Source of the DNA: Aminithiophilus ramosus
Lineage (GTDB): Bacteria; Synergistota; Synergistia; Synergistales; Aminithiophilaceae
NCBI RefSeq assembly: GCF_018069705.1
Contig: NZ_CP072943.1
Location: forward strand, 2,859,668-2,923,667
DNA length: 64,000 bases
Direction of reading: 5' to 3'
The notes below the pieces were generated by a model. The model was not told the DNA's origin and did no database searches. It worked only from the letters and a program-made list of their open reading frames with translations. Shown piece after piece: positions 1-8,870 of this stretch. The position numbers and the translations under genes are program-made. Position 1 is the stretch's first letter, and the number at the start of each line of letters is the position of its first letter.

Positions 1-164
1 TCGTCGTCGCCTGGTACGGCGTCGTCCTCATGAGGGGCGAGGCCTTCCAGACGACGCCCGCCCTGGGGATTCCCATGAGCTGGATCTACCTGCTCTACCC
101 CCTGACGGGAGCGGTGACCCTCGTCCACCTCGTCTCGGCCCTCGTCGAGACGCTGAGGAGCTGA
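1..164 (+). CDS. TRAP transporter small permease (DctQ), 3' fragment
   Basis: Only the last 53 codons are in the window (reading frame starts at base 3, TGA at 162-164). The fragment is hydrophobic and ends in a membrane helix typical of the last segment of DctQ subunits. The identification rests mainly on its position: the next gene, a DctM large permease, starts 4 bases after the stop, and DctQ-DctM is the usual order. DctQ and DctM together form the membrane part of a TRAP transporter, which uses a sodium gradient and a periplasmic binding protein to import organic acids. The binding protein would lie upstream, outside the window. Confidence 0.8.
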   Translation, partial: VVAWYGVVLMRGEAFQTTPALGIPMSWIYLLYPLTGAVTLVHLVSALVETLRS

Positions 165-168
165 AACC

Positions 169-1440
169 ATGGGACTTCTGCTGACCGGCTCCTTTCTCCT
201 GTTCATGATTCTCGGCGTTCCCATAGGCCTGGCCATCGGCGCCTCGTCGCTCCTCGTTCTCGTCGTCAGCGGCCTCCCCCTGGAGATGGTCCCCCAGACG
301 ATGTTCGCCGGGACGAGCTCCTTCGCCCTCGTGGCCGTCCCCTTCTTCATCCTCGCCGGCGACATCCTCTCCCGGGGCGGCATATCGGAACGGATCGTGG
401 CCTTCGCCGAGGCCTCGCTGGGCCGCATCCGGGGGGGGCTTTCCATCGTCTCCACCGTGGCCTCCATGTTCATCGCCGCCATATCCGGGTCAGGGGCGGC
501 GACGACGGCCGCCGTCGGTACGGCCCTCCTCCCTCAGCTCAAGGAGAAGGGCTACGACGTCGATTTCTCGGCGGCCCTCATCGCCGCCGCCGGGACCATC
601 GGCGTCGTCATTCCCCCCAGCGTCCCCATGGTGCTTTACGCCGTCATCTCGGGCATCTCGGTGGCCAAGCTCTTCCTGGCCGGATTCATCCCCGGCGCCC
701 TCATGGGACTGGGACTCATCGTCTACGCCCTCTACGTGGCCCGCAGGCGCGGCTACCCGGCCAGCCCGCCCGTCTGTCGGGCCGAGAAATGGCGCCGCTT
801 CCGCCAGGCCCTCTGGGGGCTGATGACGCCCCTCATCATCCTTGGCGGCATCTTCACGGGCTTCTTCACCCCCTCCGAGGCGGCGGCCGTGGCCGTCGTC
901 TACTCCCTGGCGGTGGCCTTCTGCATCTACCGCACCCTGGACCTGAAGGGGATCTACAGCCTCGTCGTCAACGCCGGCGTCACGTCGGCCCTGATCATGT
1001 TCATCATCGCCACGGCCAAGCTCTTCGGCTGGGGGCTGGCCTTCTACCAGATCCCCGAGACGGTGGCCCGCACCGTCCTCGCCCTGGCCGGCAATCAGTC
1101 GGTGCTGATCTACCTCGTCATCGCCGTCATCATCCTCGTGGCGGGCATGTTCATGGAAACGGCCTCGGCCCTGATCATCCTGACGCCCCTCTTCCTGCCC
1201 ACGATCCAGCAGCTCGGCGGCGACCTGATCCACTTCGGCCTCATCATCACCGTGGGGCTCGCCATCGGCATGGCCACGCCGCCCGTGGCCATCGACATCT
1301 ACGTGGCCAGCGCCATCACGGGCCTCACCGTCGAGGAGATCAGCCGCCCCATCGTTCCCATGGTGGCCATCCTCATCGCCGTCCTGCTGCTGATCACCTA
1401 CGTGCCTCAGCTCGTCCTCTTCCTGCCGGGACTCTTCTGA
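169..1440 (+). CDS. TRAP transporter large permease (DctM)
   Basis: A 423-residue, almost entirely hydrophobic protein of the usual DctM length with about 12 membrane segments. It has the family's glycine-rich motifs: [12 protein letters not shown] near residue 107, [10 protein letters not shown] near 145, and the C-terminal [10 protein letters not shown] near 363. DctM is the ion-coupled transport subunit. A GAGGAG ribosome site lies about 8 bases before the ATG. The gene follows the DctQ fragment by 4 bases, and a dihydroxy-acid dehydratase gene follows 38 bases later on the same strand. The substrate cannot be read from the permease; the neighbouring dehydratase hints at a hydroxylated or branched carboxylate. 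Confidence 0.95.
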   Translation: MGLLLTGSFLLFMILGVPIGLAIGASSLLVLVVSGLPLEMVPQTMFAGTSSFALVAVPFFILAGDILSRGGISERIVAFAEASLGRIRGGLSIVSTVASMFIAAISGSGAATTAAVGTALLPQLKEKGYDVDFSAALIAAAGTIGVVIPPSVPMVLYAVISGISVAKLFLAGFIPGALMGLGLIVYALYVARRRGYPASPPVCRAEKWRRFRQALWGLMTPLIILGGIFTGFFTPSEAAAVAVVYSLAVAFCIYRTLDLKGIYSLVVNAGVTSALIMFIIATAKLFGWGLAFYQIPETVARTVLALAGNQSVLIYLVIAVIILVAGMFMETASALIILTPLFLPTIQQLGGDLIHFGLIITVGLAIGMATPPVAIDIYVASAITGLTVEEISRPIVPMVAILIAVLLLITYVPQLVLFLPGLF

Positions 1441-1478
1441 TCCCGCCCCACTCGAAAATCAATGAAGGAGTGATCCTT

Positions 1479-3140
1479 ATGAAAAGCAGTCTGGCCAAAG
1501 AGGGACTCGCCAGGGCCCCCCACCGCTCCCTCCTCAAGGCCTCGGGCTTCACCGACTGGGAGATCGCCCGCCCCTGGATCGGCGTCGTCAACGCCTACAA
1601 CTCCATCATCCCCGGCCACACCCATCTGAACCGCCTCGCCGAGGGGATCAAGAATTCCGTCTACGGCCACGGAGGCCTGCCCCTGGAATTCCCCACCATC
1701 GGCATCTGCGACGGCATCGCCATGAACCACGAGGGGATGAAGTTCTCCCTCCCCAGCCGCGAGCTGATCCGCGACTCCGTCGAGGTCATGGCCCGAGCCC
1801 ACGCCCTCGACGCCCTGGTGCTGCTCACCAACTGCGACAAGATCATCCCCGCCATGGCCATGGCCGCCGCCGAGCTGAACATCCCCGCCATCGTCATCAG
1901 CGGAGGGCCCATGCTGGCCGGCCGCCACAAGGGCAAGGACATCGACCTGAGCAACATCTTCGAGGCCGTCGGGAAGAGGACGGCGGGACTCATCGACGAC
2001 GCCGAGGTCGAGGCCGTCGAGAACGCCTGCTGTCCCACCTGCGGCTCCTGCGCCGGCATGTTCACGGCCAACACGATGAACTGCATGATGGAGGCCCTGG
2101 GCCTGGCCCTTCCCGGCAACGGCACCATTCCCGCCGTCCTCTCGGCCCGGGACCGTCTGGCCAAGGAGGCGGGACGGTACGTCATGATGCTCCTCGAAAA
2201 GGGCATCAGGCCCCGCCAGATCCTGACCAAGCGGGCCTTCCTCAACGCCGCCGCCGTCGACATGGCCCTGGGCGGATCGACGAACACCATGCTCCACCTC
2301 CCCGCCGTGGCCCACTCCGCCGGAGTGGAGCTGACCCTGGCCGAGCTCGATGCCATCAGCGCCAGGACGCCCCACCTGTGCAGCATGAGCCCCGGCGGCA
2401 GCCACCACATCCAGGACCTCTACGGCGCCGGCGGCGTCCAGGCCGTCATGGCCCGCCTCCTCGAAAAGGGGCTCATCGACGGCGGCACCCTCACCGTCAC
2501 GGGCAGAACCGTCGCCGAAAACCTCGAGGGCGTGACCGTCACCGACGAGACCGTCATCCGTCCCCTGGACGACCCCTATCACGCCCAGGGGGGCATCGCC
2601 GTCCTTCGGGGCAATCTGGCCCTTGACGGGTCCGTCGTCAAGCAGTCGGCCGTCGCCCCCGAGATGATGGTCCACAGCGGACCGGCCCGCGTCTTCGACG
2701 GCGAGGAGGCCGCCACGGAGGCCATCATGGCCGAAAAGATCCGCTCCGGCGACGTCGTCGTCATCCGCTACGAAGGCCCCAAGGGCGGGCCGGGCATGAG
2801 AGAGATGCTCACGCCCACGGCCACCCTGGCCGGCATGGGCCTGGACCGCTCCGTGGCCCTCATCACCGACGGCCGCTTCTCCGGCGCCTCGCGGGGCGCC
2901 TCCATCGGCCACGTCTCGCCCGAGGCCGCCACGGGAGGGCTCATCGCCCTCGTCGAGGAGGGCGACACCATCGAGATCGACATCCCCGCCCGGCGCCTCC
3001 ACCTGGCCGTCTCCGACGAGGAGCTCCAGAGACGCCGCCAGGCCTGGCAGCCCCGCCTCCCCGAGACGAAGAGCTCCTTCCTGGACCGCTACCGCGCCTT
3101 CGTCACCTCAGGAGCCCAGGGGGCCGTCTTCGACCGGTAG
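1479..3140 (+). CDS. ilvD: dihydroxy-acid dehydratase (IlvD/Edd family)
   Basis: 553 residues, normal for IlvD. The enzyme removes water from 2,3-dihydroxy acids, giving the 2-keto acids of valine and isoleucine synthesis. The iron-sulfur motifs are clear: [13 protein letters not shown] (75-87), TNCDK (117-121) and CCPTCGSC (184-191). The C-terminal signature [10 protein letters not shown] and GHVSPEA is present. In place of the N-terminal PC cluster ligand of plant-type enzymes it has PGHTHL (45-50), which also occurs in many IlvDs of anaerobes. The start at 1479 follows AAGGAG by 8 bases. Its place right behind a TRAP permease leaves open a catabolic role on an imported sugar acid, because the sugar-acid dehydratases are close paralogues. 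The motifs favour true IlvD. Confidence 0.88.
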   Translation: MKSSLAKEGLARAPHRSLLKASGFTDWEIARPWIGVVNAYNSIIPGHTHLNRLAEGIKNSVYGHGGLPLEFPTIGICDGIAMNHEGMKFSLPSRELIRDSVEVMARAHALDALVLLTNCDKIIPAMAMAAAELNIPAIVISGGPMLAGRHKGKDIDLSNIFEAVGKRTAGLIDDAEVEAVENACCPTCGSCAGMFTANTMNCMMEALGLALPGNGTIPAVLSARDRLAKEAGRYVMMLLEKGIRPRQILTKRAFLNAAAVDMALGGSTNTMLHLPAVAHSAGVELTLAELDAISARTPHLCSMSPGGSHHIQDLYGAGGVQAVMARLLEKGLIDGGTLTVTGRTVAENLEGVTVTDETVIRPLDDPYHAQGGIAVLRGNLALDGSVVKQSAVAPEMMVHSGPARVFDGEEAATEAIMAEKIRSGDVVVIRYEGPKGGPGMREMLTPTATLAGMGLDRSVALITDGRFSGASRGASIGHVSPEAATGGLIALVEEGDTIEIDIPARRLHLAVSDEELQRRRQAWQPRLPETKSSFLDRYRAFVTSGAQGAVFDR

Positions 3141-3180
3141 GCAATCCTCTCGGGAGCCTTCCAGACGACATCCTCCTGAA

Positions 3181-3223
3181 CAGGAAGGGCCTCGGGGAAT
3201 CTCCTTCCCCGAGGCCCTTCCTG
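3181..3223 (+). terminator. hairpin terminator after ilvD
   Basis: Perfect 19-bp inverted repeat (3181-3199 with 3205-3223) with a 5-base loop, 40 bases after the ilvD stop. It lacks a good T-run, so it may act as a weak terminator or as a 3' end protecting the mRNA. Confidence 0.6.
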
Positions 3224-3262
3224 TCGTCTGAAGTTCCTGTTTGCCTGGAGGAAAACCCGTAA

Positions 3263-3297
3263 ACCTTCTCCGGCGCAACGTGCGCCGGGAAGAAGGT
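3263..3297 (+). promoter_or_regulatory. imperfect hairpin just upstream of a small ORF
   Basis: Left arm 3263-3277 pairs with right arm 3281-3297: seven perfect pairs around the ACG loop, a small asymmetric bulge, then another seven pairs. The right arm contains the GAAGAAGG that would serve as ribosome site for the 32-codon ORF at 3307. The structure could therefore hide that site. This is inferred from base pairing only. Confidence 0.35.
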
Positions 3298-3306
3298 GGG
3301 TGCACG

Positions 3307-3405
3307 ATGAACGACGCCGTCAAGGGCATCGTCAAAGTCGTGCTCAAAGCGCTCCTGCAGTTCATCGTAAGCCGCGTCATCACACGCTTCCTCGACGCGC
3401 TCTAG
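3307..3405 (+). CDS. possible 32-residue amphipathic peptide
   Basis: A short ATG-to-TAG ORF encoding MNDAVKGIVKVV at its start and a lysine/arginine-spaced hydrophobic pattern throughout, consistent with one amphipathic helix with a net positive charge. A purine-rich ribosome site (GAAGAAGGTGGG) lies about 6 bases upstream, partly inside a hairpin. It sits alone in a 390-base gap behind ilvD. I do not recognise a family. It could be a small membrane-active or leader peptide, or chance. Confidence 0.35.
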   Translation: MNDAVKGIVKVVLKALLQFIVSRVITRFLDAL

Positions 3406-3451
3406 CGGCGGTCGGAAGGGGTCCCGCTCCGGCGGGGCCGTGCCGCCGACA

Positions 3452-3478
3452 AACCCCGGGGGCTGCAGCCCCCGGGCG
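3452..3478. terminator. GC-rich palindrome between convergent genes
   Basis: A near-perfect palindrome centred on CTGCAG in the space between the rightward small ORF and the leftward cupin gene. A second GC-rich inverted repeat follows at about 3480-3523. Either could end transcription from both sides. No T-run is present, so confidence is modest. Confidence 0.4.
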
Positions 3479-3529
3479 ACCGGTCTTCCCGGTCCGGTCT
3501 CGTCCGCCGGACCGGGGAGACAGGCCCCG

Positions 3530-3904
3530 TCAGAGCTTTCCCTCGTCGAAGGGATCGCCCTTTTTGGGCACCATGCAGATGAACTTCAGGTCTCCCGTCC
3601 CCACGTTTTCGAAGACGTGCTCCACGCCGGGCGGGACATAGGCCCAGCAGCCGCCTTCGAGCTCGCAGGTCCGGCCGTCGATGGTCCCCTTCACCTGCCC
3701 CTCGAGGATGAGGATGTAGTGGGGCCAGTCGTGGCTGTGGAAGGGCGTCCGGCTGCCCGATCGGGTCGTGAAAAACCGGACGACATAGTCGTCCCAGAAG
3801 CGGCCCGGTCCGAAGACGACGCGCTTCGTCGTCCCCTCCATCTCGGGCGTGGCGATGACGGGCAGGTCTTCCAGCCGACCTCCCTTTTCCCGTTCCTTAT
3901 CCAT
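3530..3904 (-). CDS. small cupin-domain protein
   Basis: 124 residues forming a single cupin barrel. The first metal-binding motif appears as PFHSHDWPHY (about 54-63), with histidines followed by an aromatic replacement of the usual glutamate region. The second is seen as the conserved VPPGVEHVFENVG (about 90-102). Single-domain cupins bind a metal or small acid and include isomerases, dioxygenases and sugar-acid lyases, so the reaction cannot be assigned. An AGGGGGGAT ribosome site lies 6 bases before the ATG. It is followed by no co-directional gene nearby and appears to be a single-gene unit. Confidence 0.8.
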   Translation of the reverse strand: MDKEREKGGRLEDLPVIATPEMEGTTKRVVFGPGRFWDDYVVRFFTTRSGSRTPFHSHDWPHYILILEGQVKGTIDGRTCELEGGCWAYVPPGVEHVFENVGTGDLKFICMVPKKGDPFDEGKL

Positions 3905-4087
3905 CTCGATCCCCCCTGGTTCTTCTGTCGTGCTTTTTCCCGTTCCCTTTCTCAGGTTCGTTCTCTGGGCCGATGGCTCCCCCTGTCGGCCTCCCTCGCG
4001 GAAGAGGGCGAGCCGCGCCGGGAGCCGCGAGGGGGAAAAGACCGCCTCCGGACGTCGGGACGGTTCGCCGGACCGGCCGGTCCGAAG

Positions 4088-4122
4088 GGCTGAGCCCCGG
4101 CCTGCGGTCGGGGCTCAGCCGA
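4088..4122 (-). terminator. hairpin terminator of ywbE
   Basis: A 12-base inverted repeat (GGCTGAGCCCCG and its complement) with a 9-base loop. One arm overlaps the ywbE stop codon, so transcription of this minus-strand gene probably ends here. Confidence 0.6.
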
Positions 4123-4318
4123 GGATCTCCTTCACCCGACCGACGAGACCCCCTTCGAGCCTCACCTTGATGCCGTGAGGGTGGGTGGGACTTTTGGTGA
4201 GCAGGTCTCTGACGACGCCCTCCGTGAGGCGCCCCGTGGCCTGGTCGGCCTTCTGGACGACGCGGACTCTCAGGCCGGGGCGGACATGGGCCCTGATCGT
4301 TCCCTCCAGCGTTCTCAC
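4115..4318 (-). CDS. ywbE: YwbE family protein (DUF2196)
   Basis: 67 residues, the normal size for this small conserved family. It shows the family pattern: G-T-I-R-A-x-V-x-P-G-L near the start, then KSPTHPHGIKVRLE (about 42-55) and a final GRVK. The function is unknown; it is probably a small beta-barrel, perhaps nucleic-acid binding, found in many bacteria as a single gene. The start has a GGGAGGTG ribosome site just before the ATG. A TATACT box on the minus strand at 4363-4368 is a possible promoter -10, without an obvious -35. Confidence 0.85.
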   Translation of the reverse strand: MRTLEGTIRAHVRPGLRVRVVQKADQATGRLTEGVVRDLLTKSPTHPHGIKVRLEGGLVGRVKEILG

Positions 4319-4676
4319 CTCCCTTTCGCGGGGGCCTTCGGCGGCCGTCGCGAAGCCCCCTCAGTATAGACGATGCCCGAAAAGCGCGCCGGGCAGGGCG
4401 ATCGAGGAGGGGAACCGGAAGCAGATCCGCTCTCCCCAAGACGCGAAGACACACGACAAAAGCCTCCGGGACCCGGCGCACGACGGCCGCGCCCGAGAGG
4501 GCTCTCCTCCTTCCCTCAGGGGAGCCGCTCCCCCGGAAGTCTGTCGGGCCCGGCCTGGTGACAGCCGATCGGTGCCCTTTCCTGCTATCGGCAAAGAAGC
4601 TCTTTGTCCTTGAAGTCCGTTTTGGGTCCCACCGGTCGGGCCAGAGCGACCTTTTTTCGGAGAATTCCGAAAGCCC
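4319..4676. other. 358-base gap without a gene
   Basis: Holds the ywbE upstream region (TATACT on the minus strand at 4363-4368). At 4628-4656 there is a short plus-strand hairpin (GGTCG and CGACC arms) followed by six T residues. This looks like a rho-independent terminator although no rightward gene precedes it, so a small rightward RNA is conceivable. ORFs here have no ribosome site and look like GC-rich shadows. Confidence 0.5.
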
Positions 4677-6074
4677 CTAGCCGACGTAGCGGAACTTGGT
4701 CCCGCCGAACATCTCCCTGTCGTCGACGAAGCGCAGCCGAGGCAGGGCCTTGGAGCCCTGCTTCTCGCGGACGACGGCGTATTCGGCGCTGGCGGCGGCC
4801 AGGCAGGAGGCCATCAGATCCGAAAGAGCCGCGGCGTCGCCCTCGCCGCCGCGACGGGGTTCGAGGAGGATCTCCAGGACGGGGTCCAGGTCGGCCGCCT
4901 CTTTTTTGCGGATCTGGAACTGCCCCGTGCAGCAGGACCGGAAGGCCTCCTGTCCCTCGACGATCTCCCGGACCTGCTCGACGAGGACGTTGGCGCCGAA
5001 GAAGGAGACGCCGCCGTCGATGCGCCCCCAGACGAGGACGAAGGGCAGATCGCGGACGCGGGAGGGGTCGCCGCCCCTCTCGGCCAGCAGCCTCAGGGGA
5101 TCGACCCCGACAGAGGCGAGGCGCTCCATCATCTCGCCGTAGGCGATGAGGCTGGCCCTGTCGCCGCTGCGGTAGCGCAGGAGGGGGACGGCCTGGTAGC
5201 GGGAGACGACGAGTTCCTCCCCCTCGAGCTCGACGTGGAAGACGGAAGGGTCGTACTGACAGAGGGAGGGGATCTCGTCCCGCCCCAGGACGGCCCTGGC
5301 CAGGCCCCTCTCGTGGAGGAGGCGGCGGATGGCGATGGACAGGGGCGTCTCCTTGCCCAGGCTGCCGAAATCGGTCGAGCCGTAGCCGGAGACGATGCTG
5401 TGGAGGTTCCCCTCGTCGTAGCCCATGAGCCGGTTGAGGTGGTCGCGGTAGCGTTCGCTGTACCCCTCGCCGGCCAGACGAAGTCCCATGCGGTAGGCGG
5501 CCAGGGGAAGGTCCCGGGCGGCGGCCCGTTCGAGGATGGTCCGGGCGAAGGGGGGATAGCTGTAGAGGACCGTCCCCTCGAACTTCCCGGCGAAGGCCTC
5601 GAGCATGTCGACGGCCTCGTCCATGTCGAGTCCCGGCGTGACGAGGGTCAGTCCGCCCCTCTGGACGGCCAGGTTGCGGAGCCCCCAGGAGGTCAGCTCG
5701 CCGCTGATCCAGGACCCCAGGGCCAAAGAGACGACGGCGAAAAGGGGGCGGCTCGAGATGGAGAAGGCCTCGTCGAGATCGCTGTAGAGCCAGTCGGCGA
5801 CGTAGCGCTCCTGCTCGGGAAGCTGGGGCCAGAAGAAGGGCTTGCCCTTCGTCCCCGAGCTGCGGCAGAGGACGTGCTTTCCCCTCAGCGTGCCGTCGAT
5901 GCAGAGAGCTTCCAGCGGGTAGGCCTTGATGTAGTCGGCCTTCGACGTCAGCGGGAGACTTTTGACCTCCTCGGGGCTCCTGATTTCGGGACGGCGGCCG
6001 CATCGTTTTTCGACGTAGTCGCCGTAGGCGGGAACCCGCTCCAGGGCCAGCCGGCAGAGTTCGACGATGTCCAA
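4677..6074 (-). CDS. PaaK-like adenylate-forming enzyme (phenylacetate-CoA ligase family)
   Basis: 465 residues, slightly longer than PaaK. The family activates a carboxylic acid with ATP to an acyl-adenylate and usually transfers it to coenzyme A; coenzyme F390 synthetases also belong here. Visible motifs are the phosphate-binding loop SSGTKGKP (72-79), GYGSTDFG (230-237), where the aspartate replaces the usual glutamate, and YRSGDRA further on. The missing canonical glutamate means the substrate should not be assumed to be phenylacetate. It is transcribed away from the gamma-glutamyltransferase gene on the other strand, with a 137-base divergent region between them. Confidence 0.8.
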   Translation of the reverse strand: MDIVELCRLALERVPAYGDYVEKRCGRRPEIRSPEEVKSLPLTSKADYIKAYPLEALCIDGTLRGKHVLCRSSGTKGKPFFWPQLPEQERYVADWLYSDLDEAFSISSRPLFAVVSLALGSWISGELTSWGLRNLAVQRGGLTLVTPGLDMDEAVDMLEAFAGKFEGTVLYSYPPFARTILERAAARDLPLAAYRMGLRLAGEGYSERYRDHLNRLMGYDEGNLHSIVSGYGSTDFGSLGKETPLSIAIRRLLHERGLARAVLGRDEIPSLCQYDPSVFHVELEGEELVVSRYQAVPLLRYRSGDRASLIAYGEMMERLASVGVDPLRLLAERGGDPSRVRDLPFVLVWGRIDGGVSFFGANVLVEQVREIVEGQEAFRSCCTGQFQIRKKEAADLDPVLEILLEPRRGGEGDAAALSDLMASCLAAASAEYAVVREKQGSKALPRLRFVDDREMFGGTKFRYVG

Positions 6075-6211
6075 GGGCTTCAGCTCCTCTCGGGTCCGTT
6101 CCCTCTGAGGGAACGGTTGTTTTTTCGTGATGCCTCCAGTATGGACCTTCCGGGAGAGCCTGACCAGAGGTGTATGATGGGAGGAAATTTCCCGGCAAGG
6201 AGGTCTTTCCC

Positions 6212-7822
6212 GTGCAGATCGACGCCCTCACCTATCGCTATCCCTCGCGGCGGAACGTCGTCTTCGCCTCGCGGGGCATGGTGGCCACGAGCCATCCCCT
6301 GGCGGCCCAGGCCGGACTGGAGATTCTGAAAAAGGGGGGCAACGCCGTCGACGCCGCCCTGGCCACGGCCGCCGCCCTGACCGTCGTCGAGCCCACGTCG
6401 AACGGCCTGGGCGGAGACGCCTTCGCCCTCGTCTGGCACGAGGGACGCCTCGAGGGCCTCAACGGAAGCGGTCCCGCTCCGTCGGGCCTCGACGCCGGGC
6501 CCTTCCGGGCCGGAGGGCTGAAGGCCCTGCCCGCCTACGGCTGGCCGGCCGTCACCGTCCCCGGCCTTCCGGCGACGTGGGGGGCCCTCTCGAAACGCTA
6601 CGGCCGCCTCTCCCTCAAGGAGGTCCTGGCCCCGGCCGCGGCCTGCGCCGAGGAGGGCCATCCCGTGGCGCCCAACGTGGCCCGCCTCTGGCACAGGGCG
6701 GCCTCCCTCTTCGGCACGAACCTCAGGGGAGATCTCTTCCGCCCCTGGTTCGAGACCTTCTGTCCCGGCGGCAGGCCGCCACGGCCGGGCGAGCTCTTTC
6801 GCAACCCCGATCAGGCCCGGACCCTGGCCGCCCTGGCCGAGACGAAGGGACGGGATTTCTACGAGGGGGAGCTGGCCCGGCGGATCGTCGCCTTCGCCGA
6901 GGCGACGGGAGGCTACCTGAAGCCGGGCGATCTGGCCGCCTTCGAGCCCCAGTGGGTCGAACCCCTGGGCGTCGACTATCGGGGCTACAGGGTCTGGGAG
7001 ATCCCTCCCAACGGCCAGGGCCTCGTCGTCCTCATGGCCCTCAAGATCCTCGAGGGCTTCGAGTTCGCCCACCGCGACGACCCGCGGACCTTCCATCTCC
7101 AGCTGGAGGCGATGAAGCTGGCCTTCGCCGACGGGGCCCGCCACATCGCCGACAGGCGTTTCGCCGACGTCCCCGTCGAGGAGCTCCTCGGCGACGCCCA
7201 CGCCGCCAGGCGGCGGGCCCTCGTCGCCGAGGACGAGGCCCGTCCCCCTCGGGCCGACCTGACCGACCAGGGAGGAACGGTCTACCTGGCCGCCGCCGAC
7301 GGCGAGGGGATGATGGTCTCCTACATCCAGAGCAACTTCTGGGGCTTCGGCTCGGGCCTCGTCGTCCCCGGAACGGGAGTGGCCCTCCACAACCGGGGAC
7401 TGGGATTCAGCCTCGAAAAGGACCACCCCAACGTCCTCGAGCCGGGCAAACGTCCCTACCACACCATCATCCCCGGATTCCTGACCTGCCGAGGCGAGGC
7501 CGTCGGCCCCTTCGGCGTCATGGGCGCCTTCATGCAGCCTCAGGGCCACGTCCAGGTCGTCATGAACAGCGTCGACTTCGGCCTCAACCCCCAGGAGGCC
7601 CTCGACGCCCCCCGCTGGCAGTGGACGTCGGGCAAGACCGTCGAAGTCGAGCCGGGCTTTCCCCATCCGGCGGCCCTCGATCTGGCCCGGCGCGGCCACG
7701 ACGTGAGGCAGGCCCTGGAATCGACCTCTTTCGGGCGGGGGCAGATCATCTGGCGCAGCGACGAGGGAAGCCTCGCCGGAGGGACGGAGCCGAGGGCCGA
7801 CGGCACCATCGCCGCCTGGTAG
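6212..7822 (+). CDS. gamma-glutamyltransferase-like Ntn hydrolase (YwrD type)
   Basis: 536 residues from the GTG at 6212, which follows AAGGAGG by 8 bases; an in-frame ATG at 6170 lacks a ribosome site. The family is made as one chain that cuts itself before a threonine, which becomes the nucleophile. Here that residue is Thr356 in DQGGTVYLAAAD. The N-terminal GNAVDAALA and GLGGDAFALV, and the later SYIQSNFWGFGSGLVVPGTG, match the YwrD branch rather than classic periplasmic Ggt. No signal peptide is seen, so the enzyme is probably cytoplasmic. It would hydrolyse gamma-glutamyl or related amides. A strong shared terminator follows. Confidence 0.88.
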   Translation: MQIDALTYRYPSRRNVVFASRGMVATSHPLAAQAGLEILKKGGNAVDAALATAAALTVVEPTSNGLGGDAFALVWHEGRLEGLNGSGPAPSGLDAGPFRAGGLKALPAYGWPAVTVPGLPATWGALSKRYGRLSLKEVLAPAAACAEEGHPVAPNVARLWHRAASLFGTNLRGDLFRPWFETFCPGGRPPRPGELFRNPDQARTLAALAETKGRDFYEGELARRIVAFAEATGGYLKPGDLAAFEPQWVEPLGVDYRGYRVWEIPPNGQGLVVLMALKILEGFEFAHRDDPRTFHLQLEAMKLAFADGARHIADRRFADVPVEELLGDAHAARRRALVAEDEARPPRADLTDQGGTVYLAAADGEGMMVSYIQSNFWGFGSGLVVPGTGVALHNRGLGFSLEKDHPNVLEPGKRPYHTIIPGFLTCRGEAVGPFGVMGAFMQPQGHVQVVMNSVDFGLNPQEALDAPRWQWTSGKTVEVEPGFPHPAALDLARRGHDVRQALESTSFGRGQIIWRSDEGSLAGGTEPRADGTIAAW

Positions 7823-7860
7823 AGCCTCCGGCCCGGACGCAAAAAGAAAACAAGAAAAAA

Positions 7861-7892
7861 AGAAGAGGCCTCCCGATCGGGAGGCCTCTTCT
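7861..7892. terminator. bidirectional terminator
   Basis: A perfect 32-base palindrome centred on CCCGATCGGG, with an A-rich stretch on its left and TTTCATTTTT on its right. It therefore works in both directions and separates the rightward gamma-glutamyltransferase gene from the leftward EamA gene. Confidence 0.9.
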
Positions 7893-7893
7893 T

Positions 7894-8802
7894 TCATTTT
7901 TCCCCTTTCGGCCGGAGGGGCCCCGGAGAGGCAAGGGACTCCCACTCGGCGAGGATCACGCCGGCCATGACGAGGAGACCGCCGAGGGCGAACTGGACGT
8001 TCCAGCTGTCGCGCCCCATGAGAATGGCCAGCAGGAAGCCGAAGGGACTCTCCAGGGCCAGGAGGATGGCGGCGTGCGTCTCCGGCGTGTAGCGCTGGGC
8101 CACGGTCTGGACGAGAAAGGCCAGGACCGTCGCCCCCAGGGAGACGAAGAGGATCGCGCCCCAAAGGGGCAAGGCCAGGCGCAGGCCGGGGAAGGGCTCC
8201 ACGGCCAGAGCCGACAGGACGAGGACCAGGCAGGCCACGTCGATCTGGATCACCGTCAGAGCCAGGGGGTCCATGCGGCGGCTGAAGAAGCCGATGGCGA
8301 TGAAGTGGAGGGCGATGAGGAAGGCCATGGCGGCCGAGAGGGCGTCTCCGGCGTTGAAGCGCATGCCCGGCGAGAAGGCCATGACGAGAAGGCCCGCCGT
8401 CGTCGCCGTCGCCCCGGCCAGGGCCCAGGAAGAGGGCAGGCGGCGGTAGATGAGGGCGAAGAGGAAGGGGACGATGACGACGTTGGTCCCGGCGATGAAG
8501 GCCTGCTTGCCCGGCGTCGAGAGCTTGAGTCCCCAGACGTGACAGAGGAAGAGGAGGGCGACGAGGAGCCCCACCAGGGCGCCGCCGAAAAGATCGCTCC
8601 TTTCCAGGCGCGCCAGACGTCGGTGGAAGAGAAGGGTCAGCAGGACGGAGCTGATGGAAAAGCGGAAGGCCAGCACCCAGAGGGGGGAGAGGTGCTGGAG
8701 GAGATAGTCCGTGACGGGATAGCCGCCGCCCCAGACGAGGGCGATGAGGACCATGGCCCCGTCGGCGACGAGAGTCTGGAACGACGACAGTTTCTTATCC
8801 AT
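7894..8802 (-). CDS. EamA/DMT family transporter
   Basis: 302 residues with about ten membrane segments arranged as two EamA repeats, the normal size for drug/metabolite exporters. Typical family features are WGGGYPVTDYLL in the first helix and the second-half ALTVIQID and TPETHAAILLALESPFG. Members export amino acids, nucleosides or other small metabolites; which one cannot be told. The ATG at 8802 follows GGAGAGGAG closely. It lies 68 bases downstream of another EamA gene on the same strand, and the two are probably co-transcribed. Confidence 0.9.
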   Translation of the reverse strand: MDKKLSSFQTLVADGAMVLIALVWGGGYPVTDYLLQHLSPLWVLAFRFSISSVLLTLLFHRRLARLERSDLFGGALVGLLVALLFLCHVWGLKLSTPGKQAFIAGTNVVIVPFLFALIYRRLPSSWALAGATATTAGLLVMAFSPGMRFNAGDALSAAMAFLIALHFIAIGFFSRRMDPLALTVIQIDVACLVLVLSALAVEPFPGLRLALPLWGAILFVSLGATVLAFLVQTVAQRYTPETHAAILLALESPFGFLLAILMGRDSWNVQFALGGLLVMAGVILAEWESLASPGPLRPKGEK

Positions 8803-8870
8803 CACGGCTCCTCTCCTTCCGGCGACGTCGCCTCTTCCCCGGTCCGGACCCAAGGGAGAAATCGCCTCTT

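Noticed and set aside
490-1233. 247-codon open frame antisense to dctM
   Set aside because: Composition is dominated by D, G, E, H and R, typical of an antisense shadow of a GC-rich gene; dctM motifs are intact on the other strand.
1441-1478. T-box or leader attenuator before ilvD
   Set aside because: Only 38 bases separate the genes, enough just for a ribosome site.
1407-3002. 531-codon frame antisense to ilvD
   Set aside because: Same shadow composition; no ribosome site; lies fully over a conserved gene.
3502-4178. Several plus-strand frames over the cupin and ywbE genes
   Set aside because: No ribosome sites and no family pattern; the minus-strand genes are recognisable.
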